From assembly GCF_041435215.1 (NCBI RefSeq), contig NZ_CP108394.1:10478001-10542000 (forward strand): DNA of 64,000 bases, read 5' to 3'. The position numbers and the translations under genes are program-made. This document shows positions 26,711-34,002 of the stretch, piece after piece; position 1 is the stretch's first letter; each line of letters opens with the position of its first letter. This DNA comes from Streptomyces sp. NBC_01314 (GTDB taxonomy: Bacteria > Actinomycetota > Actinomycetes > Streptomycetales > Streptomycetaceae). The notes beneath the pieces are model-generated. The model was not told the origin of the DNA, made no database searches, and saw only the letters and a program-made list of their open reading frames with translations.

Positions 26711-27765
26711 ACGGACGCCCTGCTGTGAGGGATGCGGGCGTCCTGCTGCGCGCGCTGTTCGCGGGCGAGCATCTTCGCCACCGCACGGCGTCCGCGGAGG
26801 GCGGCGAGGTCGGACTTGATGCTGGACTCGGCGGTGCCGCCCGGATCGGTGGCGTACATGATCTCCTGCGCCTCCAGGGCGTCGACGTCCTCCTGCATCA
26901 CGGCGAGTTGCTGCTCGTGCTGGAACTTCGTGAGCTCCTGGTCGTCGATGAGGTAGTCGCGGCCCAGTGCGTAGAAGTCGTGCGTCTCGTTGCCGCGCCC
27001 CGGCGTCATCCCGTACAGCACCTTCATGTGGAAGCCGTCCGGCTCCTCGGTGCCGGTGGCCGCGACGCGGATGTTGAGGACGAAGATGCCCGGCGGGTAG
27101 AAGTCGCCGTCCTGCCAGCGGTCCACAGGAGAGGTCAGCCCGCAGGACTTCTCGTAGAACGGAGGGGCCTCGATGCCGATCATGCGTCGGCTGAAGCCGA
27201 CCCGGTCGCCGTCCACGGTCACGTCGATCGGGGTCGCGGCGACGGCGGCGTTGCCGATGCTCGTCGGATGCAGGAACGTCTCATGGGTGAGGTCGAGCAG
27301 GTTCTCCAGGAGCAGCATGTGCCGTGCCTTCAGCGGGACGACGCCGTGCACATGGGTCCAGCTCGGGTCGGTCAGCCACGAGGTGTCGGGCAGCAGGCTC
27401 TCGTCGGCCAGTTCGGGGTCCCCGGGCCAGATCCATATGGCACCGTCCCGCTCGACCAGGGGAAACCGGCGCAGTGCCGCCTTGGGCCGGTCGGCCTGCT
27501 CGGCGACCCCGACGCACACGCCCTGGCCGTTGAAGCGGTAGCCGTGGTAGTCGCACTGGAGGGTTCCCTCGTCGTCCAAGTGGCCCAGGGACAACGGGTA
27601 CTTGCGGTGGGGGCAGCGGTCCTCGACGGCCGTGACGGTCTGGTCGGGCAGCCGGTAGAAGCAGACCGGGATGTCGGTGATCCAGCGCTGCTTGAGGGTT
27701 CGGCCGATCTCGTCGGACCAGGCTCCCAGGTACCAGCCGTTGCGCACGTGCTGTGTCAATGTCAT
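26707..27765 (-). CDS. Rieske non-heme iron oxygenase, vanillate O-demethylase (VanA)-like
   Basis: A 352-residue oxygenase subunit. The Rieske 2Fe-2S ligands are CPHRKYPL (about residues 51-58) and CDYHGYRF (about 71-78); the mononuclear iron site is in ENLLDLTHETFLH (about 154-166), the usual N-x2-D-x3-H-x4-H arrangement. The fold is of the VanA/DdmC-type O-demethylases, which convert methoxy to hydroxy groups on aromatic acids and release formaldehyde. Electrons should come from the reductase encoded just upstream (27886). GAAAGGA precedes the ATG. Vanillate, syringate or 3-O-methylgallate are candidate substrates because the products feed LigAB. Confidence 0.88.
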   Translation of the reverse strand: MTLTQHVRNGWYLGAWSDEIGRTLKQRWITDIPVCFYRLPDQTVTAVEDRCPHRKYPLSLGHLDDEGTLQCDYHGYRFNGQGVCVGVAEQADRPKAALRRFPLVERDGAIWIWPGDPELADESLLPDTSWLTDPSWTHVHGVVPLKARHMLLLENLLDLTHETFLHPTSIGNAAVAATPIDVTVDGDRVGFSRRMIGIEAPPFYEKSCGLTSPVDRWQDGDFYPPGIFVLNIRVAATGTEEPDGFHMKVLYGMTPGRGNETHDFYALGRDYLIDDQELTKFQHEQQLAVMQEDVDALEAQEIMYATDPGGTAESSIKSDLAALRGRRAVAKMLAREQRAQQDARIPHSRASV

Positions 27766-27885
27766 CGCGGTCCTTTCTTCGGCGTCGGCCGTCCGGCTCG
27801 GGCGTGTGCCGGGTCGGTGATGGGTACTGAGGTGTGCCGGTCCGCTTGCGACCGACAGGGCGCTGTCCGGACCGAGTCGGGGGTG

Positions 27886-28932
27886 TCAGAGATCCAGGAC
27901 GAGGCGTCCGCCGCGCGCCCGGGAGACGCAGATCAGCATCGTGTCGTTCGCGGCGCGCTCGTCCTCGGTGAGCAGTGAGTCGCGGTGGTCGACCTCGCCC
28001 TCCAGGACGGAGGTCTCGCACGAGCCGCAGATGCCTTCCTCGCACGAGGACAGGACAGGGACGCCCGCCTGCTCCACGGCCTTGAGGACCGACAGGCCGG
28101 GCGGCACGGTCACCGTGGTCCCGGACGCCCGCAGTTCCACCTCGATCGGCTGCTCGGCCGTGTCGTCGGCGGGCTGCCGGACGGCCGCCGCGGCGAACCG
28201 CTCGATGTTCAGCGCACCGGTCGGCCAGTCGGCGCAGTGCGCTTCGACCGCGTCGATGAGCCCTGCGGGGCCGCAGCAGTACACCAGGGTGGACGGGTCG
28301 GGATCACCGAGGAAGCCGGCGAGGTCGAGCAGTCCGTGCTTGTCCTGCGGCCGCACTGTCACGCGCTCGCCGTGGCCCTCCAGTTCGGGCAGGAACGCCA
28401 TGGAGGAGCCTGTGCGGCCACCGTAGAGCAGGGACCACTCGGCCATGGCGGCATCGGCCTCGGCGATCATCGGGAGCAAGGGGGTGATGCCGATGCCGCC
28501 GCCGACGAACAGGTATCGGGTGGCGGGCCGCAGCGGGAAGTTGTTGCGCGGGCCGCGCACCCGAAGTTCGCCGCCCTCCTCGACGTGGTCGTGGATCCAC
28601 TGCGATCCGCCGCGCCCGTCGGGCTCCCGGAGCACCGCGACACGCCAATGAGCCGTGTCTCCCACCGGGCCGCACAGCGAGTACTGCCGGGTGGCGCCCG
28701 TGGGCAGGACGACGTCGATGTGCGCGCCCGGCTGCCAGACCGGCAGCGGTTCGCCCGAGCTCGCCGCGAGCTCCAGCGACACGACGTCGTCCGCCACCGC
28801 CTGCCGGGCCAGCACCGTGACGGTGCCTTCGAACTCGGTGCCGCGCCGGGTCCCGGACGGCGTTCCGGCCGCGGCGGAACCGAGAGGGCGCGTGTCCGGG
28901 GCGGTGGCTGATGGGCTCGTCACGTTCGTCAT
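27886..28932 (-). CDS. Oxygenase reductase, PDR/VanB type (FMN, NAD, 2Fe-2S)
   Basis: A 348-residue reductase in the order flavin domain (RQYSLCGPV), NAD domain (FVGGGIGITPLLPM) and C-terminal plant-type 2Fe-2S domain (CEEGICGSCETSVL ... MLICVSRA, four cysteines present). This is the domain order of VanB and phthalate dioxygenase reductase. GAGGAG abuts the ATG at 28932, so GTG at 28923, nine bases downstream, may be the true start. The first 30 residues are Ser/Thr/Pro-rich and poorly ordered. First gene of the minus-strand operon that continues through the Rieske and LigAB genes. Confidence 0.9.
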   Translation of the reverse strand: MTNVTSPSATAPDTRPLGSAAAGTPSGTRRGTEFEGTVTVLARQAVADDVVSLELAASSGEPLPVWQPGAHIDVVLPTGATRQYSLCGPVGDTAHWRVAVLREPDGRGGSQWIHDHVEEGGELRVRGPRNNFPLRPATRYLFVGGGIGITPLLPMIAEADAAMAEWSLLYGGRTGSSMAFLPELEGHGERVTVRPQDKHGLLDLAGFLGDPDPSTLVYCCGPAGLIDAVEAHCADWPTGALNIERFAAAAVRQPADDTAEQPIEVELRASGTTVTVPPGLSVLKAVEQAGVPVLSSCEEGICGSCETSVLEGEVDHRDSLLTEDERAANDTMLICVSRARGGRLVLDL

Positions 28933-28986
28933 CTCCTCGGTACGGTCGGCAGGGCGGGCCGCCCGGTGTCGGTGGCGGCACGATCG

Positions 28987-29029
28987 ACGCTAGCCACCGC
29001 AGGATGCCCAGGTCATCGCTCGAATGACC
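28987..29029 (-). promoter_or_regulatory. Promoter and operator-like repeat of the oxygenase operon
   Basis: Perfect inverted repeat GGTCAT (29011-29016) and ATGACC (29024-29029) with a 7-nt spacer. On the minus strand a -10-like TAGCGT lies at 28992-28987, and the inner arm occupies the -35 position. The repeat contains GTCATTCGA, which also occurs at 33822-33830 and, with one change, at 41249-41257 in two other intergenic regions of the aromatic cluster. Confidence 0.5.
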
Positions 29030-29065
29030 GGACCGGGGCGGCGTATGGTCGTGGCCCGGACTACG

Positions 29066-29404
29066 TCATCCGTCGCGCGGGCCGGGCATGTCGTCGTCCC
29101 TGCCTGCCTGCGGGGCCTGGTCGAGGTGGATCCGCACCTGGCGGTCGTCCTCGTTCCAGAGGGCTTCCACGACGGCGTGCAGCCGTTCGACGTCGGTGCG
29201 CCACATCACCACGCCGTAACGGTCGTCGCGTGTGAGCGCGTCCTCGGGGACGGCCTCGGCCAACAGACTCCGGGGATCGTACGTTCTGGCCGTTCCGTGC
29301 ACCCTGTCGGTTTCGTCCGTGAACTGCACGTACAGGGACGTGTCGAGGAAGGGAACCCAGACGTGTGTGGCCTCGCGGGCACCCGTCGCGTTGTGCGCCG
29401 TCAT
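29066..29404 (-). CDS. Uncharacterised 112-residue protein coupled to the GalB-like gene
   Basis: Not recognised. Soluble, acidic, without cysteines or membrane segments; starts MTAHNATGAREATHVWVPFL and has alternating strand-like patterns (SLYVQFTDE, YGVVMWRTDVE). It overlaps the upstream hydratase gene by ATGA, so it is translationally coupled and probably works with it or with its substrate. The C-terminus (QAGRDDDMPGPRDG) looks disordered. It is followed, after 133 bp and the operator at 29011, by the oxygenase operon. Confidence 0.65.
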   Translation of the reverse strand: MTAHNATGAREATHVWVPFLDTSLYVQFTDETDRVHGTARTYDPRSLLAEAVPEDALTRDDRYGVVMWRTDVERLHAVVEALWNEDDRQVRIHLDQAPQAGRDDDMPGPRDG

Positions 29405-30150
29405 GCCAGGACATCCGTCGTTTGCGGGTAGAGCCGCACGTACGCCTCACCCATGGTCCCGTGTGCGAGGCCGAGGTTGGGTCCGGCGTTGCGCTTCAGC
29501 TGAACGCCGCGCCGCTTGGCGAGGTCGGTGTAGTAGTCCCACATGTGCTGCTGTGCGGCCAGGCACTCCATGGCCTTGCGCTTCTTGTCGAAGACGGGGG
29601 TGATGTCCAGCAGGACGTTCGGCTTGAAGTCGCACTGCTCCGGCTGGTGCGGCTCGAAGAAGAACACCGGGGGAGCGCCGAGCGGTTCACCGGGCGCGTC
29701 GTAACCGACCGCCTGGGCGAGCACGCGTGCCTGGAGCGCCATGCGGGCGGCGGCCGGATGGTCGCCGTTGTAGGGGTCCGTGAGGGTGTGGGTGAGGACG
29801 ACCGCGGGATCCACCTCCCGGTACACGTGCACGACGCGGTCCACCAACTCCTGGGTCTCCAGCAGCGGGTAGTCCCCGGCGTCCAGGAACTCGATCTCCG
29901 CACCCAGCGCGGCCGCGGCGTTCGTGGCCTCGGTGCGGCGGAGTTCCTTGATCTCGTCCAGGCGCAGACCGTCCCGCCAGGCACGGGCGGACTCGCCGCG
30001 CTCGCCGAAGCTCAGGCACAGCACCTTCGCGCGCTGACCGCGTTCGGCGGCCAAGGCGATGGCGCCGCCGGCCCGCCAGACGAAGTCGCCCGCGTGCGCG
30101 CTGATCACCAGCAGCGCGCCTTCGGACGTAGTGGAGGTGTCGTGGCTCAT
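29401..30150 (-). CDS. galB: PIG-L/LmbE-family hydratase, GalB-like (4-oxalomesaconate hydratase)
   Basis: A 249-residue PIG-L fold protein. The zinc motif of the family is seen as ISAHAGDFVWRAGG (His19, Asp22), with LTDPYNGDHPAAARM carrying the second set of ligands. The HAGDFVWRAGG form, rather than the HPDDE of sugar deacetylases, is that of GalB from the gallate pathway, which adds water to 4-oxalomesaconate to make 4-carboxy-4-hydroxy-2-oxoadipate. Substrate chemistry fits LigAB upstream and the aldolase at 30345 downstream. GGAG lies before the ATG; the gene is divergent from the aldolase gene. Confidence 0.82.
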   Translation of the reverse strand: MSHDTSTTSEGALLVISAHAGDFVWRAGGAIALAAERGQRAKVLCLSFGERGESARAWRDGLRLDEIKELRRTEATNAAAALGAEIEFLDAGDYPLLETQELVDRVVHVYREVDPAVVLTHTLTDPYNGDHPAAARMALQARVLAQAVGYDAPGEPLGAPPVFFFEPHQPEQCDFKPNVLLDITPVFDKKRKAMECLAAQQHMWDYYTDLAKRRGVQLKRNAGPNLGLAHGTMGEAYVRLYPQTTDVLA

Positions 30151-30344
30151 CAGGACTCCTTGGGTCGAGTGGGGTGGGTGGTGGCGTGGGTGGGGCAGGG
30201 GCCCGGATGTGGGCCGGAGACGGCCGGAGTGGCGCTGGGCGTGCCGAGTGGGAGATCTCGGGTGTCCGCCGAAGTCCCGTGCCCTGACACGGACTTGACA
30301 GGTACGTGGCGGCTGACACCAGCCCTGAGCAGCCCGGAGGAGAC
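30151..30344. promoter_or_regulatory. Divergent promoter region between hydratase and aldolase genes
   Basis: The 194-bp region separates the two last steps of the ring-cleavage route. It contains an imperfect inverted repeat AAGTCCCGTG (30272-30281) and CACGGACTT (30288-30296), a TGTCCG half-site at 30263-30268 like those at 38243 and 38331, and a consensus -35 TTGACA at 30295-30300 on the plus strand, without a clear -10. Confidence 0.45.
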
Positions 30345-31019
30345 ATGCCCGACCGCCACGTCGTCGTGAGGAACATCGCCCGGCCCGCCGTCGACGTCGT
30401 CGCCCGGCTCGCCGAGGCGGGGGTGTCCACGGTCCACGAAGCCATCGGCCGCCGCGGCTTCGCGGGGACCGGCCTGCTGCCGACTCAGTGGAACGTGCGC
30501 GTGGCGGTGACGGTCAGCTCCCACCCGGGGGACAACCTGATGATCCTCGCCGCCGTAGAGGTCTGCCGGCCCGGGGACGTCCTCGTGGTGACCACCACCT
30601 CGCCGTCCACGAACGGCATGTTCGGCGAACTGCTGGCGACGTCCCTGGCCACCCGGGGCGTCATCGGCCTGGTCACGGGAGCCGGTGTCCGCGACACCGC
30701 CGAGCTGCGGGACATGGGCTTCCACATCTGGGCCCGGGCGGTGTCCGCCCAGGGCACGGTGAAGGCGTCCCCGGGATCGGTCAACGTGCCCGTGACACTC
30801 GGCGGGGTGACCGTTTCCCCTGGTGATGTCGTCGTCGCAGACGACGACGGCGTGGTCGTGGTGCCCCTCGCGGAGGCGGAGGAGGCGGCCGAGCTCGCGG
30901 AGAAGCGGATCGCCAAGAAGGCGGCCACCCGCGAGGTCCTGCGCTCCGGGACTCTGGGCGTCCACCACTACAAACTGCGCGCCAAGCTCGCCGACCTGGG
31001 TGTCGTCTATCAGGACTGA
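30345..31019 (+). CDS. galC: RraA-like 4-carboxy-4-hydroxy-2-oxoadipate aldolase / oxaloacetate decarboxylase
   Basis: A 224-residue class II pyruvate aldolase of the LigK/GalC/HMG-CHA type. The metal- and pyruvate-binding segment is LLATSLATRGVIGLVTGAGVRD (in residues 95-120), with the key Arg-Asp pair in GVRD, and the C-terminal helix KKAATREVLRSGTLG is the extension that separates true aldolases from RraA proper. It would split 4-carboxy-4-hydroxy-2-oxoadipate into pyruvate and oxaloacetate. ATG 30345 follows GGAGGA. The GntR gene lies 135 bp downstream on the same strand. Confidence 0.85.
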   Translation: MPDRHVVVRNIARPAVDVVARLAEAGVSTVHEAIGRRGFAGTGLLPTQWNVRVAVTVSSHPGDNLMILAAVEVCRPGDVLVVTTTSPSTNGMFGELLATSLATRGVIGLVTGAGVRDTAELRDMGFHIWARAVSAQGTVKASPGSVNVPVTLGGVTVSPGDVVVADDDGVVVVPLAEAEEAAELAEKRIAKKAATREVLRSGTLGVHHYKLRAKLADLGVVYQD

Positions 31020-31154
31020 CCGCACGCCCGCGCCCCCGCTGTGCCGCCGGAGCCCCCGCCTCCGGCGGCACAGCGCAGGCGGCGCGACGGACGCGTGGCC
31101 GCTCCGGCCCCCGACTTCCAGCCGTGAACCTGCTGTGGATGGTGACTGAGCACC

Positions 31155-31808
31155 GTGAGCACTCCTGTTGAAGCCGACGTCACCGGTGCGATCCGGGATG
31201 CGCTGCTGCGCGGTGAGTACGTGCCGCGACAGCGCCTGGTCGAGGCGGACCTCTGTGAACAGTTCGGCGCCGGCCGCGCCGACGTCAGGTCGGCACTCCG
31301 GCAGCCGGCGGCGGAAGGCCTGGCGGAGATCCGGCGCAACCGCGGCGCGCGCGTCCGGGAAATCAGCTTCGCCGAGGCCATCCGGATCACCGAGGTGCGG
31401 AGGGTCGTGGAGGGCCTGATCGCCGCTGGCGCGGCGCAGCGGGTCAGCCGGGCGCAGGCCGAGAAACTGCGCGACATCGGCGCGGACATGGCAAAGGCGG
31501 TCGCCGACGGCGAACTGATGACCTACAGCGACCTCAACGCCCGTCTTCACGGTTGTGTGCGCGACATCGCCGACCACGAGACGGCCGAGCAGGTCCTCGA
31601 ACGGCTGCGGGCCCAGGTGGTCCGGCACCAGTTCGTGCTCTCCCTGGTGCCGGGCCGGGCCCATGTGTCGCTGCCCCAGCACCAGCGGATCATCGTGGCG
31701 ATCGTCAGCGAGGACCCGGCAGCGGCCGAAGCCGCCATGCGGGACCACGTGGCCAGCGTGGTGGAGGCACTGCGGACGCTCGAAGCCCGCCAGGAACGCG
31801 CGAGCTGA
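31155..31808 (+). CDS. GntR-family (FCD domain) transcriptional regulator
   Basis: A 217-residue regulator: N-terminal winged helix (LVEADLCEQFGAGRADVRSAL, in residues 28-48) and C-terminal all-helical FCD ligand domain from about residue 75, with an Asp and histidines (DLNARLHGCVRD, LPQHQRIIVAI, MRDHVASVV) in the metal/ligand positions of FadR-like proteins. Start GTG at 31155. It is a good candidate for control of the divergent hydratase/aldolase promoter by a ring-cleavage acid. Confidence 0.88.
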   Translation: MSTPVEADVTGAIRDALLRGEYVPRQRLVEADLCEQFGAGRADVRSALRQPAAEGLAEIRRNRGARVREISFAEAIRITEVRRVVEGLIAAGAAQRVSRAQAEKLRDIGADMAKAVADGELMTYSDLNARLHGCVRDIADHETAEQVLERLRAQVVRHQFVLSLVPGRAHVSLPQHQRIIVAIVSEDPAAAEAAMRDHVASVVEALRTLEARQERAS

Positions 31809-31989
31809 GCCCCGCCGCGGCGGCAGGCCACGGCGGACCCGCGGCACCCGAAGTGCCCTTCCGCCTTCCAGGAGCGGGAACGAGGCGTACGCCTCCTGCG
31901 GACCGACGCTGCCGCTGGAACGCCGCGTGGACCGCCGTACGGGCCGCGCGGCGGCGTGGTGGTCGGCCATGGCTGCTCGCACCCGACTG
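31809..31989. other. Convergent intergenic region
   Basis: Lies between the converging GntR and acyl-CoA synthetase genes. GC-rich, with only short dyads; no supported terminator stem or gene. Confidence 0.3.
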
Positions 31990-33630
31990 TCACACTCTGT
32001 CGCCCGCGTCGGACTCCTGGACGGTCTTCTTGGCCCAGGCGACTTCGAGCTTGCCGGTGGGGGTTCGGGGCAGGACGTCCGTCAGGACCACGGAGCGCGG
32101 CACCTTGTAGCCGGCGAGGCTCTGCCGAGCCCAGTCGCGCAGCTCCTCGCCGGTGACGGTCGTGTCCGCCCGGACCGCCACGACGGCGGCGACCCGCTCG
32201 CCCCAGGTCTCGTCAGGGACGCCGACGACGACACAGTCGGTCACACCGGGGTGGGAGAGCAGGGCATTCTCCACTTCCTGCGGGTGCACCTTCTCGCCGC
32301 CCGTGTTGATCACGCCCGAGCCGCGTCCGAGGAACCGGATCGCGCCGTCGGCCTCAAGACGGGCGAGGTCACCGGGGATGGCGTACCGGACTCCGTCGAT
32401 GGTGCGGAACGTCGTCGCGCTCTTCTCGGTGTCCTTGTAGTAACCGAGTGGCATGGGCCCGCAGTAGGCGAGCTTCCCGACGTCGTCACTGCCGGGTTCG
32501 ACGAACCGGTCGTTGTCGCCGATCACCCTCGTCGCGGGCACGGGGAAGAATCGGGCGGGCAGGTCTCTGAGGGAGGAGGTGATCGCGAAGGCGAAAGGCC
32601 CCCCTTCGCTCGACGCGATGGCGTCGATGACCGTGATCTCGGCTCGCTCGTGCAGTCGCCGCTTGAGTACGTCGCTGAGAGCTGTGCCGGAGCTGAGGAC
32701 CCTGCGCACGGAGCGCAGAGCGTGCGGCGTCCCCGCCTGCTCCGCCCGCACGAGCTCGTCGACGAGCGGTCGGCACACGGCATTGCCCGCGACGATGACC
32801 GTCGCGACCCGCTGCTCGGCGACCGTGCGCCAGACGTGCTCCGGGTCGAGCCCGCCCTGCCGCGCGGTGACCGCCCTGCCGCCCACCATCAAAGCGCCCA
32901 TGGTGTTGAACAGTCCGGTGGCGTGCATCAGCGGCACGACGGGCATGGTGGTCGGCGCGCGGCCTTCGCGGTGTGCCTCGACCGCGATGGCCACGGCCTC
33001 GTCGAGCGTCGCCGGCAGCTCGGTGACACCGAGCGGATGGAAGATCGGGACCACCAGGGAGTGCAGCAGATCGCTCTGTCGCCACACCACGCCCTTCGGT
33101 TTGCCGGTGGTCCCGCCGGTGTACATGAAGAGCCGATCGGATCCGGGGCGTGGCTGCGGCTTACGCGGTTCATGCGCCGCCAGCAGTTCTTCCAGCTCGG
33201 GTACGACAGGCCCGGCCGGGCCGTCGGCAGGCTCAGCGCCGTCCCTCACGAGCAGCTTCAGCGTGCTCACATGGTCGGCGGCATGCGTGACCCGGGCGGC
33301 CAGGGCGCCGCTGAAGACGACCACTGCCGCGTCGGCGTCGGTGAGGAGTTCGGAGAGCTCCTCGCCGGTGTAGCGGTAGTTGGCGTTCACCGGTACGGCA
33401 CCGAGTTTGAAGGCGGCGAAGACCGTCTCCAGGTAGGTGGCGCCGTTGTACAGGTAGCAGGCCACGGTGTCGCCCTCGCCGACCCCGGCCTCTTCCATCG
33501 CGGTGGCCAGCCGTGACGCCCGCTCGTCGAACTCACGGTAAGTGATCTCGCGCCCGGGCTCCGTGATGGCGACGGCGTGGGGCAGCGCATGGCACACCGC
33601 CTCCCAGATCGTGCCGATGGACACGTCCAC
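31990..33630 (-). CDS. Acyl-CoA synthetase (AMP-forming)
   Basis: A 546-residue ANL-superfamily ligase. P-loop MYTGGTTGKPKGV (about residue 176), A5-like IDAIASSEGG, motif GDLARLEADGAIRFLGRG (about 421-438) and the C-terminal lysine motif PTGKLEVAW (about 528) are all present. It activates a carboxylic acid as the CoA thioester; in an aromatic cluster this may be a cinnamate- or benzoate-type acid, but fatty-acid relatives are close. The frame is open to ATG 33744, but the GTG at 33630 has GAGGAGG eight bases upstream and begins the conserved part. Confidence 0.87.
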   Translation of the reverse strand: MDVSIGTIWEAVCHALPHAVAITEPGREITYREFDERASRLATAMEEAGVGEGDTVACYLYNGATYLETVFAAFKLGAVPVNANYRYTGEELSELLTDADAAVVVFSGALAARVTHAADHVSTLKLLVRDGAEPADGPAGPVVPELEELLAAHEPRKPQPRPGSDRLFMYTGGTTGKPKGVVWRQSDLLHSLVVPIFHPLGVTELPATLDEAVAIAVEAHREGRAPTTMPVVPLMHATGLFNTMGALMVGGRAVTARQGGLDPEHVWRTVAEQRVATVIVAGNAVCRPLVDELVRAEQAGTPHALRSVRRVLSSGTALSDVLKRRLHERAEITVIDAIASSEGGPFAFAITSSLRDLPARFFPVPATRVIGDNDRFVEPGSDDVGKLAYCGPMPLGYYKDTEKSATTFRTIDGVRYAIPGDLARLEADGAIRFLGRGSGVINTGGEKVHPQEVENALLSHPGVTDCVVVGVPDETWGERVAAVVAVRADTTVTGEELRDWARQSLAGYKVPRSVVLTDVLPRTPTGKLEVAWAKKTVQESDAGDRV

Positions 33631-34002
33631 GTCTCGGACCTCCTCGTCCTCGATGGCTCGCGCGGACCACATGATCGAGCAGGCCGCTCGTGCGGCCCCG
33701 CAGACCCTTTGGGGGGAGTAACGGTCCACGGGGCGCTCTTCCAACCTAGGCAGCCGCCCTCAGCAGGGGGAACGCGAGCATTGACTGAACCCGATCGGCG
33801 CTTCGTCCCGCCGATGAACAGGTCGAATGACGTAGGACCGCCCGGAATCCGCCGGGCTACGATGCTGTGACCGGCCCTGAGTCGGCTTCGTCCCCAGGCC
33901 GACCGACGCCTGCCGCGGAGGTACCCGGTTCCACGCCGCGTTCGCCTGGCAGAGCGGGCTTCCGGGCAGGTTCATCGTTCGTCGACCATGAGGAGATCGG
34001 TC
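33631..34002. promoter_or_regulatory. Divergent promoter region, synthetase / sensor kinase
   Basis: No gene is seen in 372 bp. CGAATGACGTA at 33824-33834 occurs again, inverted, at 41247-41257 upstream of an aldehyde dehydrogenase, and its core GTCATTCGA is also in the oxygenase promoter (29011-29029). A plus-strand -10-like TACGAT is at 33858-33863, about 24 bp beyond the site, a distance suited to an activator. Confidence 0.4.

Noticed and set aside
30295..30317. Full sigma-70 promoter from TTGACA at 30295
   Set aside because: The -35 is perfect but no convincing -10 at 16-18 bp; listed only as part of the divergent region.
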